DNA of 39,273 nt from Pseudomonadota bacterium (GTDB lineage: Bacteria > Desulfobacterota > Binatia > Bin18). The notes beneath the pieces are model-generated. The model worked only from the letters and a program-made list of their open reading frames with translations, had not been told where the DNA came from and did not search any database. The stretch spans positions 1 to 39,273 of the forward strand of contig SYOC01000041.1 in the NCBI GenBank assembly GCA_005804965.1. Reading direction: 5' to 3'. Within the stretch, counting starts at the first letter, position 1; each line of letters opens with the position of its first letter. Shown one piece after another: positions 31,025 through 39,095 of the stretch. Position numbers and translations under genes: made by a program.

Positions 31025-32294
31025 AAAGAATCACCTCCACCTCTTCCCCAGTCTCTTTGCCTTCTTCGTTGTGGGGAATGCAGACCATACCGTCGGCTTG
31101 CACGAGGCTGAAGATGGCGCCGGATTTCCCTGGCAGCGGGACAGCGACAGCCGCACCCTGGCGCTGCTCTAGCGTCACCCGCACGTAGTCTTCTCGCCCA
31201 GGGGCAGAGGCAATGTTCTGCGCAAGACGTGCTCTGGTGGTGCGCAGGGGTGCGAAGGCCGCTTCTGGCGATTCCCCGCCCATCATACGAATGAACGGCG
31301 CACCAAAGAGGGAGAAGACCACCAGCGCGGACACTGGGTGGCCAGGTAAACCCATGATTGGTTTCCCGGCAGCTTTCGCAAAAATTGTTGGCTTCCCTGG
31401 GGCAATGGAAATGCCGTGAAAAAATACTTCCGACTTGGGAAAAGAACAAACCACATCGACCGTCATGTCTTTGACGCCGACGGAGCTGCCGCCGGAGATC
31501 ATGACCACATCGGCGTGCTTGAGTGCTGTTGCTATAGCTTTCTCGAACGCTGGGCGGTCATCTTTGACCACGCCGAGATCGAGGGTCATGCCGCCAGCTT
31601 CGGTAATCATGGCGTGCAGCGAGTATTGGTTGACGTTGCGCACTTGGCCAGGTTTTGGCGTTTGTTCTGGGGCGACGATCTCATCGCCGGTGGAAATCAA
31701 GGCGACGACCGGCTTGGCATAGACTGGCACTTTCGTGAGGCCGACTCCGGTGAGTGCGCCGAGGTCCCGCGCACGCAGCCGCCGTCCCGGCGCAAAAATC
31801 GCCGCTCCCTTTTTGATATCTTCACCGATGCGCAGGATATTTTCCCATGGCGAGGTGCTGCGTTGAATTTCCACCGTGCCATCGCCCATTTCCTCGGTGT
31901 ATTCCACCATAACCATGGAGTCGGCCCCTGGTGGCAGCATCCCGCCGGTCGCGATGCGCATGGTCTCGCCTTTTTTAAGGGAACGGGCCGCGGTCTTGCC
32001 CATTTCGACAGCCCCGACCAGCTTGAGATACATGGGCAAACTCGCTGAAGCCCCGAAGGTATCAGCGGCACGCACAGCGTAACCGTCCATGTTAGTGCGA
32101 TGAAAATGCGGCAAATCAACCGGCGCGGTCAGCCTCTTCGCCAGCACGCGCCCACAGGCATTGAGGATAGCGAGGGGTTCCGCTTTCGTGACCGGAGCAA
32201 AAGCGCTGAGTTGCGCACGTGCCTCCGCCGAGGTGACGACGCGAAAAAAGGCTTTGACCGGAGCGACGGCTACAGCCGCCGATGCACGAGACAC
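31020..32294 (-). CDS. moeA: Molybdopterin molybdotransferase MoeA
   Basis: The 424-residue MoeA protein has HFHRTNMDGYAVRAADTFG, the MRIATGGMLPPGADSMV region, the central MogA-like domain with MISGGSSVGVKDMT, APGKPT and IMGLPGHPVSALVV, and a C-terminal domain ending TGEEVEVILF. It ligates molybdate to adenylylated molybdopterin at the last step of Moco synthesis. The start is a GTG at 32294 with AAGGAGAG upstream. It overlaps the end of the nitrilase gene by 25 bases, so translation is coupled. With the MoeA-PBP gene it forms a minus-strand unit; the two copies may serve different metals or redox enzymes, which is inference. Confidence 0.96.
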   Translation of the reverse strand: MSRASAAVAVAPVKAFFRVVTSAEARAQLSAFAPVTKAEPLAILNACGRVLAKRLTAPVDLPHFHRTNMDGYAVRAADTFGASASLPMYLKLVGAVEMGKTAARSLKKGETMRIATGGMLPPGADSMVMVEYTEEMGDGTVEIQRSTSPWENILRIGEDIKKGAAIFAPGRRLRARDLGALTGVGLTKVPVYAKPVVALISTGDEIVAPEQTPKPGQVRNVNQYSLHAMITEAGGMTLDLGVVKDDRPAFEKAIATALKHADVVMISGGSSVGVKDMTVDVVCSFPKSEVFFHGISIAPGKPTIFAKAAGKPIMGLPGHPVSALVVFSLFGAPFIRMMGGESPEAAFAPLRTTRARLAQNIASAPGREDYVRVTLEQRQGAAVAVPLPGKSGAIFSLVQADGMVCIPHNEEGKETGEEVEVILF

Positions 32295-33073
32295 GGTAAT
32301 TCTCTCCTTACTTTCTCAAGATAATCGCGGTCGATTTCCGCTGTTATGAAGCATTCTTTATCTGCCGCCCGCGCCAGCACTTTGCCCCAGGGATCGATGA
32401 TCATCGAATTGCCATAATCAGCAAAGCCGTGGGCATTTTTCCCGATTTGATTGGGCGCGATGACGTAGGCTTGGTTTTCGATCGCCCGTGCGCGTAGGAG
32501 CGTCTCCCAATGCGCAGCTCCGGTAGGAAACGTAAAGGCTGAAGGCACGAAGAGGACTTCCGCGCCTTTGGCCGCGAGTTGGCGATACAGTTCAGGAAAG
32601 CGCAAGTCGTAACACACGGACAGGCCGAACACGCCGAGGGCAGTTTCGCTGGTAACGACATCGTCCCCCGGCTTTTTGGTGTCGGACTCTTTGACCCGAA
32701 CTTGGCCAGGGATATCGACATCGAACAGGTGAATCTTACGGTAATGCGCCAGGATGTCTCCTGCAGGGCTGAACAAGAGGCTGGTGTTAAAGGCCCGCGC
32801 TTCATTGCTCTTTTCCAAAAATGAACCGGCCAGCAGATGAATATCGTAGCGGTGCGCTAAAGCCCCGAGGCGCTCCGAGGTAGGACCTGGAATGGATTCG
32901 ACCTGTGGCGGTTCCTCAGCACGTGGCCCACGCCAGGCAAACACTTCGGGGAGCACGATGACCGACGCCCCACGTTCAGCCGCCAAGCGTACGAAGGTCT
33001 CAGCTTTGGCCAGATTTTCTTCTTTCGAGGATGACGCAGTCATTTGCACAGCAGCCGCGAGATAGGAACGCAT
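32270..33073 (-). CDS. Carbon-nitrogen hydrolase (Nit/omega-amidase-like)
   Basis: The 267-residue protein has the nitrilase-superfamily triad: Glu43 in VIVLPEVFAW, Lys113 in HYRKIHLFDVDIPG, and Cys154 in GLSVCYDLRFPELYR. It resembles Nit1/omega-amidase-type amidases that act on deaminated glutathione or alpha-ketoamides. The ATG at 33073 has AGGAGG upstream. It opens the operon and its end overlaps moeA by 25 bases, an odd pairing whose functional meaning is unclear. Confidence 0.95.
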   Translation of the reverse strand: MRSYLAAAVQMTASSSKEENLAKAETFVRLAAERGASVIVLPEVFAWRGPRAEEPPQVESIPGPTSERLGALAHRYDIHLLAGSFLEKSNEARAFNTSLLFSPAGDILAHYRKIHLFDVDIPGQVRVKESDTKKPGDDVVTSETALGVFGLSVCYDLRFPELYRQLAAKGAEVLFVPSAFTFPTGAAHWETLLRARAIENQAYVIAPNQIGKNAHGFADYGNSMIIDPWGKVLARAADKECFITAEIDRDYLEKVRRELPCLVHRRL

Positions 33074-33388
33074 CGGGAATCCTCCTGTGGGGAACCTAGC
33101 GAAGCACTAGGAGTGGGTCAAGGCTAAGGAAGGGACGCACGAGTGCCCTGATAAGAGAAGACCCATGTTGGACAATAAAATGAAACCTTTTGAGCGAACT
33201 TTGAGTTGACTCGTAGTTGAGAGTGTGGAAAGATACATGACTCTTCGGGAGAACAACGGCCAGGGCAAGGGTGTTCTCTCAAGCGGTAGGATGGTCTCCG
33301 GTTCTGGAGAAGGGGCGGGATGTATGACCTTCTCTCAGGAATCGTGTCGCTCACCGATGCAGATCAAAATCATTCAGGAGGTGACATT
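33074..33388. other. Divergent intergenic region without a gene
   Basis: This 315-base region separates the minus-strand nitrilase operon from the plus-strand beta-helix gene, so both promoters should lie here. GAGAACA (33249-33255) and TGTTCTC (33272-33278) form a 7-bp stem with a 16-base loop, a possible leader hairpin or protein site. TTGACT at 33206-33211 is a good -35 sequence, but no clean -10 follows at the right distance. No convincing small gene was found. Confidence 0.45.
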
Positions 33389-34690
33389 ATGCGCAGTCAG
33401 ATCTCTCTTTTCGGTATGGGAGCATGGTTACTCGCAGCAGCCGGAACGGTGCAAGGGGCGACTATTGTCGTGCCGAATGATGTTCCTACCATTCAAGGCG
33501 CTGTCAATGTTGCCCTTGGCGGGGATACGGTCAAAGTCCTTCCTGGTATCTATTTCGAAAACGTCGTCGTCCCTCCCGGGAAAGATGGGCTGCGGATCGT
33601 GGGGCCGACCGCGAAAAGCGTAACGGTTGACGCCTCGCCACTCGCGCCCGCTGGCAGCGGCCCTGGATTTCACGTGCAAGCTGACTTTGTGACCATCGCT
33701 GGCATGACCATACGGAACGCGCGACCTAACGGCCCAGTGGAGGGAGATGGAGTCTTATGTGAGGCAACGGGCTGCACCTTGCAAGGCTTGGTGCTGGCCG
33801 GCAACGATGAAGATGGCGCAGATGTTACCGGGGCCAATGCCCTGATTACCCAGTGCATCTTCAGCGGGAACGAAGACAGTGGCCTGGAGCTGGACGGCAA
33901 CAACGCGGAGATTACCCGAAACATTTCCGATCATGCTGGCGAGGTCGGCTACCGTCTGCATGGCGACAACCTCCTGGTCGAGAACAACAAATCTAAAGTG
34001 ATCGATGACGGTGCTGGCTTTGAGGTTCATGGTGCCAATAACCGCATTTTGGGTAACCGCGCCGAGATTGGCACTGGCGACGGTTTCTTGATTACCTGTG
34101 CGGGAAGCTGTTCTGGACTCCGCATCCAGAAGAACCTAGCCTTCGCGGTCAGCGATGATGACGAAGGCTTTGATATTTTTGTCGCTCCCGGCTCGGGGAG
34201 CAACTGGATCGTGGAAAAGAACGTGGCGAGAGACAATGTGTCGCATGGTTTTCTGATTCACGGTTCGGATGGCGTCATTTTCGGCAATAAAGCGACAAAC
34301 AACGGCACCGAGAGCGAACACGGCTTCTTGATCATCGGTGATGGGAACGAAGTCTCAGCGAACCAAGCCTTTAGCAACGACGCTGACGGCTTTAACCTCG
34401 CTGGCAATAGCAATATCGTCGCGAATAACAAAGCGAACGAAAATAGAGGGAATGGGATTCATCTCGACTCTGGCGCGGGCAATACCATTTTTCGCAATTT
34501 TGTGAGCAAAAGCCTCGCCGATGGCATTCGTAACGACGGGACGAACACCACACTCACGAGTAATACGGTGGGGAAAAACCGTAAGGATTGTGTGAGTGAC
34601 TTGGTTGGTGGAGCTTCGGTGCTGGCGGAAAGCGGCAATAAATGCGCCGATAATTCTCTCTTCAGCCTCACGTTGCCTTCTTTCCCCTAA
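33389..34690 (+). CDS. Exported right-handed beta-helix (NosD-like) protein
   Basis: The 433-residue protein starts at the ATG at 33389 behind AGGAGG. The signal peptide is MRSQISLFGMGAWLLAA followed by AGTVQG, with likely cleavage before ATIVVPND. The region ATIVVPNDVPTIQGAVNVA and GDTVKVLPGIYFENV is the standard start of NosD/pectin-lyase-fold domains. Some 14 turns with N-rich ladders then follow (for example NNKSKVIDDGAGFEVHGAN and GNEVSANQAFSND). Several turns are rich in Asp and Gly (GDGFLI, SDDDEGFDI), so calcium binding is possible. No catalytic motif is recognised. It is the second such protein in the window and is followed by another exported protein. Confidence 0.9.
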   Translation: MRSQISLFGMGAWLLAAAGTVQGATIVVPNDVPTIQGAVNVALGGDTVKVLPGIYFENVVVPPGKDGLRIVGPTAKSVTVDASPLAPAGSGPGFHVQADFVTIAGMTIRNARPNGPVEGDGVLCEATGCTLQGLVLAGNDEDGADVTGANALITQCIFSGNEDSGLELDGNNAEITRNISDHAGEVGYRLHGDNLLVENNKSKVIDDGAGFEVHGANNRILGNRAEIGTGDGFLITCAGSCSGLRIQKNLAFAVSDDDEGFDIFVAPGSGSNWIVEKNVARDNVSHGFLIHGSDGVIFGNKATNNGTESEHGFLIIGDGNEVSANQAFSNDADGFNLAGNSNIVANNKANENRGNGIHLDSGAGNTIFRNFVSKSLADGIRNDGTNTTLTSNTVGKNRKDCVSDLVGGASVLAESGNKCADNSLFSLTLPSFP

Positions 34691-34735
34691 GTCGTTCTCG
34701 GACAGTCCAATTTCTTGCACGGTCAGGAGGAGAGT

Positions 34736-35311
34736 GTGCGTACTCGTTTGGCCTTTTTCTTTCGCTGGAGCATTATCGTCTTGTCGATGGTCGCCTCGCC
34801 TGTGCTGGCGGCGTCGCTTGCCTCGCTCAAAGCGGCGAGTTGCGAACTCTCTGCCTTGAGCCGCGCGGATATCGAGGCGTGCGCGGCAAACCCGACGTGT
34901 TTGGCCAATGAAGAAATTGGGGCGTATCTCCGCAACGGCGGCGCGACCTCCAAGCTGGCCAAAATGTGCGACTTTCGGGTGGACAACTGGATCGCCGCTT
35001 GCACGGCGGACAAGGCGAAGGCGGCGCGGTTTGTCGCCTTGGGCGCGCGAAGTGCTATGGAAAACTGGATCGACCAGTCCGTCCAGTATTGTCAACGCGG
35101 GCAAATGAGTTGCGCGCATGTGATTGCGCGTTTCGGTGCGGCCTGGATCTCCGAGGCGGACTTCGCCGGCACGCGGGCTGCTGCCAGAAACCATATCTGG
35201 GCGCTTGCCGAGGGATTGCCGCAGCAAGCCAGTGTCGAGCCGGTGGCCCTGTCGATTCTCGCGGAGTTGTACAATCGCCTGGATGCACCGACGGCGTGTG
35301 CCGCCGATTGA
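34736..35311 (+). CDS. Secreted cysteine-containing hypothetical protein
   Basis: The 191-residue protein starts at a GTG behind AGGAGGAG. A signal peptide (MRTRLAFFFRWSIIVLSM then VASPVLA) precedes a mature alpha-helical protein with eight cysteines spread along it (in SCEL, EACAANPTCLA, MCDF, ACTAD, QYCQRGQMSC and TACAAD), an even number that suits disulfides in the periplasm. I do not recognise the family. It lies 45 bases after the beta-helix gene on the same strand and was probably cotranscribed, so the two may act together outside the cytoplasm, which is inference. Confidence 0.7.
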   Translation: MRTRLAFFFRWSIIVLSMVASPVLAASLASLKAASCELSALSRADIEACAANPTCLANEEIGAYLRNGGATSKLAKMCDFRVDNWIAACTADKAKAARFVALGARSAMENWIDQSVQYCQRGQMSCAHVIARFGAAWISEADFAGTRAAARNHIWALAEGLPQQASVEPVALSILAELYNRLDAPTACAAD

Positions 35312-35326
35312 CGGAGATCTCGTGTA

Positions 35327-35737
35327 CTACGACGTGCGTCCCTTTTTTCTGATCAGGGCGAATTCTTCCTTGGTCAGCGGCAGGACCGATAACCGTCCCT
35401 GGCGAATTAAAGCGATATTGGCGAGTGCGGGTTCTCGTTTCATCGCGTCGAGCGTGACCGGAGTGTGCAGTGTCTCGACCGGCTCGATATCGACGGCGAC
35501 CCAGCGTTCATCTTCTGTAGTTGGGTCCTGGTAGGATTCTTTCACTACCCGCGCGACGCCGACCACGGCCAGCCCCTCGTTACTATGGTAGAACAACACG
35601 AGGTCGCCGCTGTGCATGGCCCGCAAGTTGTTCCGCGCCTGATAGTTTCTGACCCCATCCCAAAACGTCTGCCCGTCCTGCACGAACCGCTCCCACGAGT
35701 ATTTGAACGGTTCGGATTTAACCAACCAATAGTTCAT
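35327..35737 (-). CDS. EVE-domain protein
   Basis: The 136-residue protein begins MNYWLVKSEPFKYSWERF and contains DGVRNYQARNNLRAM and GDLVLFYHSNEGLAVVGVARVV, the hallmarks of the EVE/thymocyte-nuclear-protein fold, which in studied members binds modified bases in DNA or RNA. The ATG at 35737 is the conserved start of this family, with AAGGAAGTGGAG before it. It converges on the secreted-protein gene and is divergent from the CocE operon. The exact target is unknown. Confidence 0.95.
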   Translation of the reverse strand: MNYWLVKSEPFKYSWERFVQDGQTFWDGVRNYQARNNLRAMHSGDLVLFYHSNEGLAVVGVARVVKESYQDPTTEDERWVAVDIEPVETLHTPVTLDAMKREPALANIALIRQGRLSVLPLTKEEFALIRKKGRTS

Positions 35738-35790
35738 CGCTCCACTTCCTTGTCTCATTTGCCTTTCACGGTCGAGGACTCTATAAACTT

Positions 35791-35857
35791 GAGTGTTGAG
35801 TCCTGAGACTAACTTTGTTTTTCACTCAGCACTCAGCACTTTCCACTCAAGGCTCAA
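35791..35857. repeat. Inverted heptad array upstream of the CocE operon
   Basis: GAG recurs at 35791, 35798 and 35805. Then the dinucleotide CT recurs at 35825, 35832, 35839, 35846 and 35853, each series exactly 7 bases apart. The two halves are roughly reverse complements (GAGTGTTGAGTCCTGAG against CTCAGCACTCAGCACTT), so the block can form a long imperfect hairpin. It lies between the EVE and CocE starts and could be in the leader of the CocE transcript. Confidence 0.75.
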
Positions 35858-35874
35858 ATAAGGAGGGAGGCATT

Positions 35875-37623
35875 ATGCCACAAGGAAGTCGCTCGGAATA
35901 TCGCATTAAGGTCGAGAAAAATGTGCCCGCGCGGATGCGCGACGGCGTGACATTGTATGCCGATGTCTATCGTCCCGATACAGAAGGACGCTTCCCCGTT
36001 ATCTTGCTGCGTCTCCCTTATGGCAAAGAGATGGCGGGTGATTTTGGCGATCACGAATACTTTCCCGCTCGTGGCTACGTGGTCATCATCCAAGACGGAC
36101 GTGGCCGTTTCGCATCTGAAGGCGAATATTATCCGCTGATTACTGAAGGGTTCGACGGCTACGACACTGTCGAGTGGGCGGCGTCGTTGCCGTACTCAAA
36201 CGGCATGGTCGGCACACAAGGACAATCTTATCTTGGCGCGACGCAATATCAGCTCGCACCCACGCGGCCACCGCATCTGCGCTGTGCATTTCCAGTCTCG
36301 GCTGCCGCCGACTACCACGATAGTTGGGTGTATCAAGGTGGGGCGTTCTCGTTAGGCTGGCAGATTCCCTACGCGATCTTCATGGTGCGCAACACGCTGG
36401 AGCGCATGGGATTGAAAGATGAGCTATGGCCAAAAATTCGCCCGGATTTGCTGCGCTCGATCAACTTCGGCAATCCCATGACACCCGAGGGCTATGCCCG
36501 ACTGCCGTTGATGTACTGGGCGGATTTGTTGAAAGACACCTCTCCATACATTCGTGACTATCTTACCCATCCCGAAGATGGGCCGTACTGGTGGCCGGTC
36601 AACATCGAACGCCAGCATCGCAATATCAACATCCCCATGCACCACGTCAGCTCGTGGTATGACATCTTTCTGAAAGACGCGATTGTGCATTTCAACGGCT
36701 TACGCTCTCAGGCGATGACGCCGGAAGCACGGGGCGGCCAAAAACTCCTCCTCGGCCCCTGGGCGCATCTCTTCCCCTACACGACGCCGACGACAGGCGG
36801 AACTGGAGACATCGATTTCGGCCCCAATGCGTGGATGGACCTGCACGAAACTCAGATCCGTTGGTTTGATTATTGGCTGAAAGGTCTCGACACCGGCCTG
36901 TATGAAGAGCCGCCGATTCGCCTGTTTGTCATGGGGAAAAACGAATGGCGTGGCGAAAACGAATGGCCGCTGGCCCGCACGCGGTTCACGCCCTACTACC
37001 TACACAGCCAAGGTGCGGCCAACACCTTGCATGGCAACGGCTTGCTCAGTCCCGAAGCCCCGCAGGATGAACCGGCAGACCGCTATACCTACGACCCAGC
37101 CGACCCGGTGCCGACCGCTGGTGGCAACACCTTGATTATTCCCGTCGGCGTCAAAGACCAGCGCGAAGTGGAAGCGCGGCGCGACGTGCTGGTATACACC
37201 GGTGCCCCGCTTGAGCAAACCTTGGAAGTCACGGGGCCGCTGCAAGTCGTGCTGTATGCTTCTTCTTCCGTGCCGGACACGGATTTCACCGCAAAATTGG
37301 TCGACGTGCGTCCCGACGGCTACGCGCAGAACATTGCCGATGGCATCCTGCGTGCTCGCTACCGCGAATCGCAAAGTACCCCCAAACTCATGCAGAAGGA
37401 CGAGGTTTATGAGTTCACCATCGACCTGTGGGCGACCAGCCACGCCTTCTTGCCCGGGCACCGCGTGCGTGTGGAAATCTCCTCCAGCAACTTTCCGCGC
37501 TTTGACCGCAATTTGAACACCGGTGGCGATCAAGCCACGGGAACGACTTGGCAATCTGCCGAGCAGACCGTTTTTCACAACAGCCGCTATCGCTCGCATA
37601 TTTTACTGCCGGTCATTCCGTAG
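35875..37623 (+). CDS. CocE/NonD family alpha/beta hydrolase
   Basis: The 582-residue enzyme starts at the ATG behind AAGGAGGGAGG. The alpha/beta-hydrolase core (about 20-340) carries the nucleophile Ser118 in GTQGQSYLGATQ, and a C-terminal jelly-roll domain (about 380-580) with PDTDFTAKLVDVRPDG and SSNFPRFDRNLNTG matches the X-prolyl-dipeptidyl-peptidase/CocE type. Such enzymes hydrolyse esters or amides (cocaine esterase, glutaryl-acylases), and the substrate here is unknown. No signal peptide was seen. It is 40 bases upstream of the CaiB-type gene and probably cotranscribed, which suggests release of an acid that is then handled as its CoA ester. Confidence 0.95.
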   Translation: MPQGSRSEYRIKVEKNVPARMRDGVTLYADVYRPDTEGRFPVILLRLPYGKEMAGDFGDHEYFPARGYVVIIQDGRGRFASEGEYYPLITEGFDGYDTVEWAASLPYSNGMVGTQGQSYLGATQYQLAPTRPPHLRCAFPVSAAADYHDSWVYQGGAFSLGWQIPYAIFMVRNTLERMGLKDELWPKIRPDLLRSINFGNPMTPEGYARLPLMYWADLLKDTSPYIRDYLTHPEDGPYWWPVNIERQHRNINIPMHHVSSWYDIFLKDAIVHFNGLRSQAMTPEARGGQKLLLGPWAHLFPYTTPTTGGTGDIDFGPNAWMDLHETQIRWFDYWLKGLDTGLYEEPPIRLFVMGKNEWRGENEWPLARTRFTPYYLHSQGAANTLHGNGLLSPEAPQDEPADRYTYDPADPVPTAGGNTLIIPVGVKDQREVEARRDVLVYTGAPLEQTLEVTGPLQVVLYASSSVPDTDFTAKLVDVRPDGYAQNIADGILRARYRESQSTPKLMQKDEVYEFTIDLWATSHAFLPGHRVRVEISSSNFPRFDRNLNTGGDQATGTTWQSAEQTVFHNSRYRSHILLPVIP

Positions 37624-37663
37624 GATGCCAACTGTTTACTGACTCGATGAAAAGGAAAGAGCT

Positions 37664-38866
37664 ATGCCAGGACCACTTGCAGGTATTACCGTTCTCGATC
37701 TGACGCGTCTCGCGCCGGGTCCGTTTTGCACCATGATTTTGGGCGACATGGGGGCCGACGTCATCCGCATCCAAGAGCCGGGAAGTCCGACGGGACGCCG
37801 GGCGGAACAAGCTGGCTCGGCAGGTACGCAAATGCCGGGAGCCGGCGGGACCTCGGTCTACAATGCCTTGCATCGCAACAAGAAAAGCGTGGGTGTCAAT
37901 CTGAAAGATCCCGAAGCACGCGAGGTGTTTTACCAGTTGGTGCAGAAGGCGGATGTCTTGGTCGAGGAGCTGCGGCCCGGCGTCGCCAAGCGACTGGGCA
38001 TCGACTACGACACGCTCAAAGCCAAAAACCCTCGCTTAGTGTATTGCGCGGTGACTGGCTACGGACAGACCGGCCCGTATGCTCCTCTGGCTGGGCACGA
38101 CCTGAATTACATCTCCCAAGCCGGAGCCATGTCGCTGATCGGTTCGATTGGCGAAGGCAAACCAGCGATCCCGCAGAATTTTCTTGCCGACTATGCTGGG
38201 GGAGGCATGAACGGTGCGCTTGGCGTACTGGCGGCGTTGTATGCCCGCGAGCACACCGGACGCGGGCAATTCGTCGACGCGGCCATGATGGATGGCGTCA
38301 TGTATTTAACCGTGCAGTTCCTCTCCGGATTTTTTGCCAATGGCGATATTCCCCCGCCGGGAAAAAGCATGGTGAACGGCGGCCTGCCGCACTATAACGT
38401 GTATGAGACCAAAGATGGCAAGCGGCTCTCGATTGGCTCATTAGAGCCGTGGTTTTATGCCAACCTCTGTCGCGCGGTTGGCCGTGAAGACCTCATCCCC
38501 CACGAGTTCGACGCGGCGAAGCATCCCGACCTGTCCTCGCATCTGCAACAGATCTTCCTGACCAAGACCCGTGACGAATGGTTCCAAATCCTCAACGAAA
38601 CTGACCAATGTGTCGGTAAGGTACTGACCTTGGATGAACTTGAGGATGACCCCCAAGTGCAAGCTCGGCAGATGATCCTCGAAGTGGACGATCCGCAGCA
38701 TGGCAAAGTGAAGCAGGTCGGGTTCTCACCTAAACTGTCAGAAACGCCGCAGTCCGTGCGTCGTTTATCTCCGAAGTTAGGCGAACATACCGATGAGATT
38801 CTCGGTAGTCTTGGGATTGCGACAGCGGAGATTGGCCGTTTGCGCGAGAAAGGGGCGATCCGCTAG
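37664..38866 (+). CDS. CaiB/BaiF family protein, AMACR-like (alpha-methylacyl-CoA racemase or CoA-transferase)
   Basis: The 400-residue protein starts behind AAGGAAAGAG. The conserved opening is VLDLTRLAPGPFCTMILGD. His145 in AGHDLNYIS and Asp176 in FLADYAGGGMNGALG, 31 residues apart, correspond to the His/Asp racemase pair of alpha-methylacyl-CoA racemase. CoA-transferases of the family use an Asp in a similar place but lack the GHDxNY pattern, so racemase activity on branched acyl-CoA is favoured by inference. It is the second gene of the CocE unit. Downstream are a palindromic repeat and then the convergent purA end. Confidence 0.92.
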   Translation: MPGPLAGITVLDLTRLAPGPFCTMILGDMGADVIRIQEPGSPTGRRAEQAGSAGTQMPGAGGTSVYNALHRNKKSVGVNLKDPEAREVFYQLVQKADVLVEELRPGVAKRLGIDYDTLKAKNPRLVYCAVTGYGQTGPYAPLAGHDLNYISQAGAMSLIGSIGEGKPAIPQNFLADYAGGGMNGALGVLAALYAREHTGRGQFVDAAMMDGVMYLTVQFLSGFFANGDIPPPGKSMVNGGLPHYNVYETKDGKRLSIGSLEPWFYANLCRAVGREDLIPHEFDAAKHPDLSSHLQQIFLTKTRDEWFQILNETDQCVGKVLTLDELEDDPQVQARQMILEVDDPQHGKVKQVGFSPKLSETPQSVRRLSPKLGEHTDEILGSLGIATAEIGRLREKGAIR

Positions 38867-38920
38867 CTGTGGGGGGATACGAGAGACACTCGGAGCGTGT
38901 TTGCATACTCACGGGAGCAT

Positions 38921-39068
38921 GTCATTGCCAGCCCTTCGCTTCCGCTCATTCTGAGCCCTTCGACAAGCTCAGGGTAAACGAAGTCGAAGGACGCTCAGGA
39001 TAAACTCCGCGAAGCAATCTGTGTTTTTGCTGGAGAGTGCTTCGTCGCTGTTGGTTCCTCGCAATGAC
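38921..39068. repeat. Palindromic interspersed repeat (MITE/REP-like, degenerate)
   Basis: GTCATTGCCAG (38921-38931) and CTCGCAATGAC (39058-39068) are terminal inverted repeats (10 of 11). Inside are stems CTGAGC/GCTCAG (38951-38956 with 38967-38972), CCTTCGAC/GTCGAAGG (38957-38964 with 38983-38990) and GCGAAGCAATCT with the nearly complementary AGAGTGCTTCG (39009-39020 with 39034-39044). Very similar sequence around TCATTGCGAG...CGCAATGA occurs widely in environmental bacterial genomes. It sits between converging genes and contains no gene. Confidence 0.7.
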
Positions 39069-39095
39069 AGCGTCGCCCTACTTTGCAAACATCCT

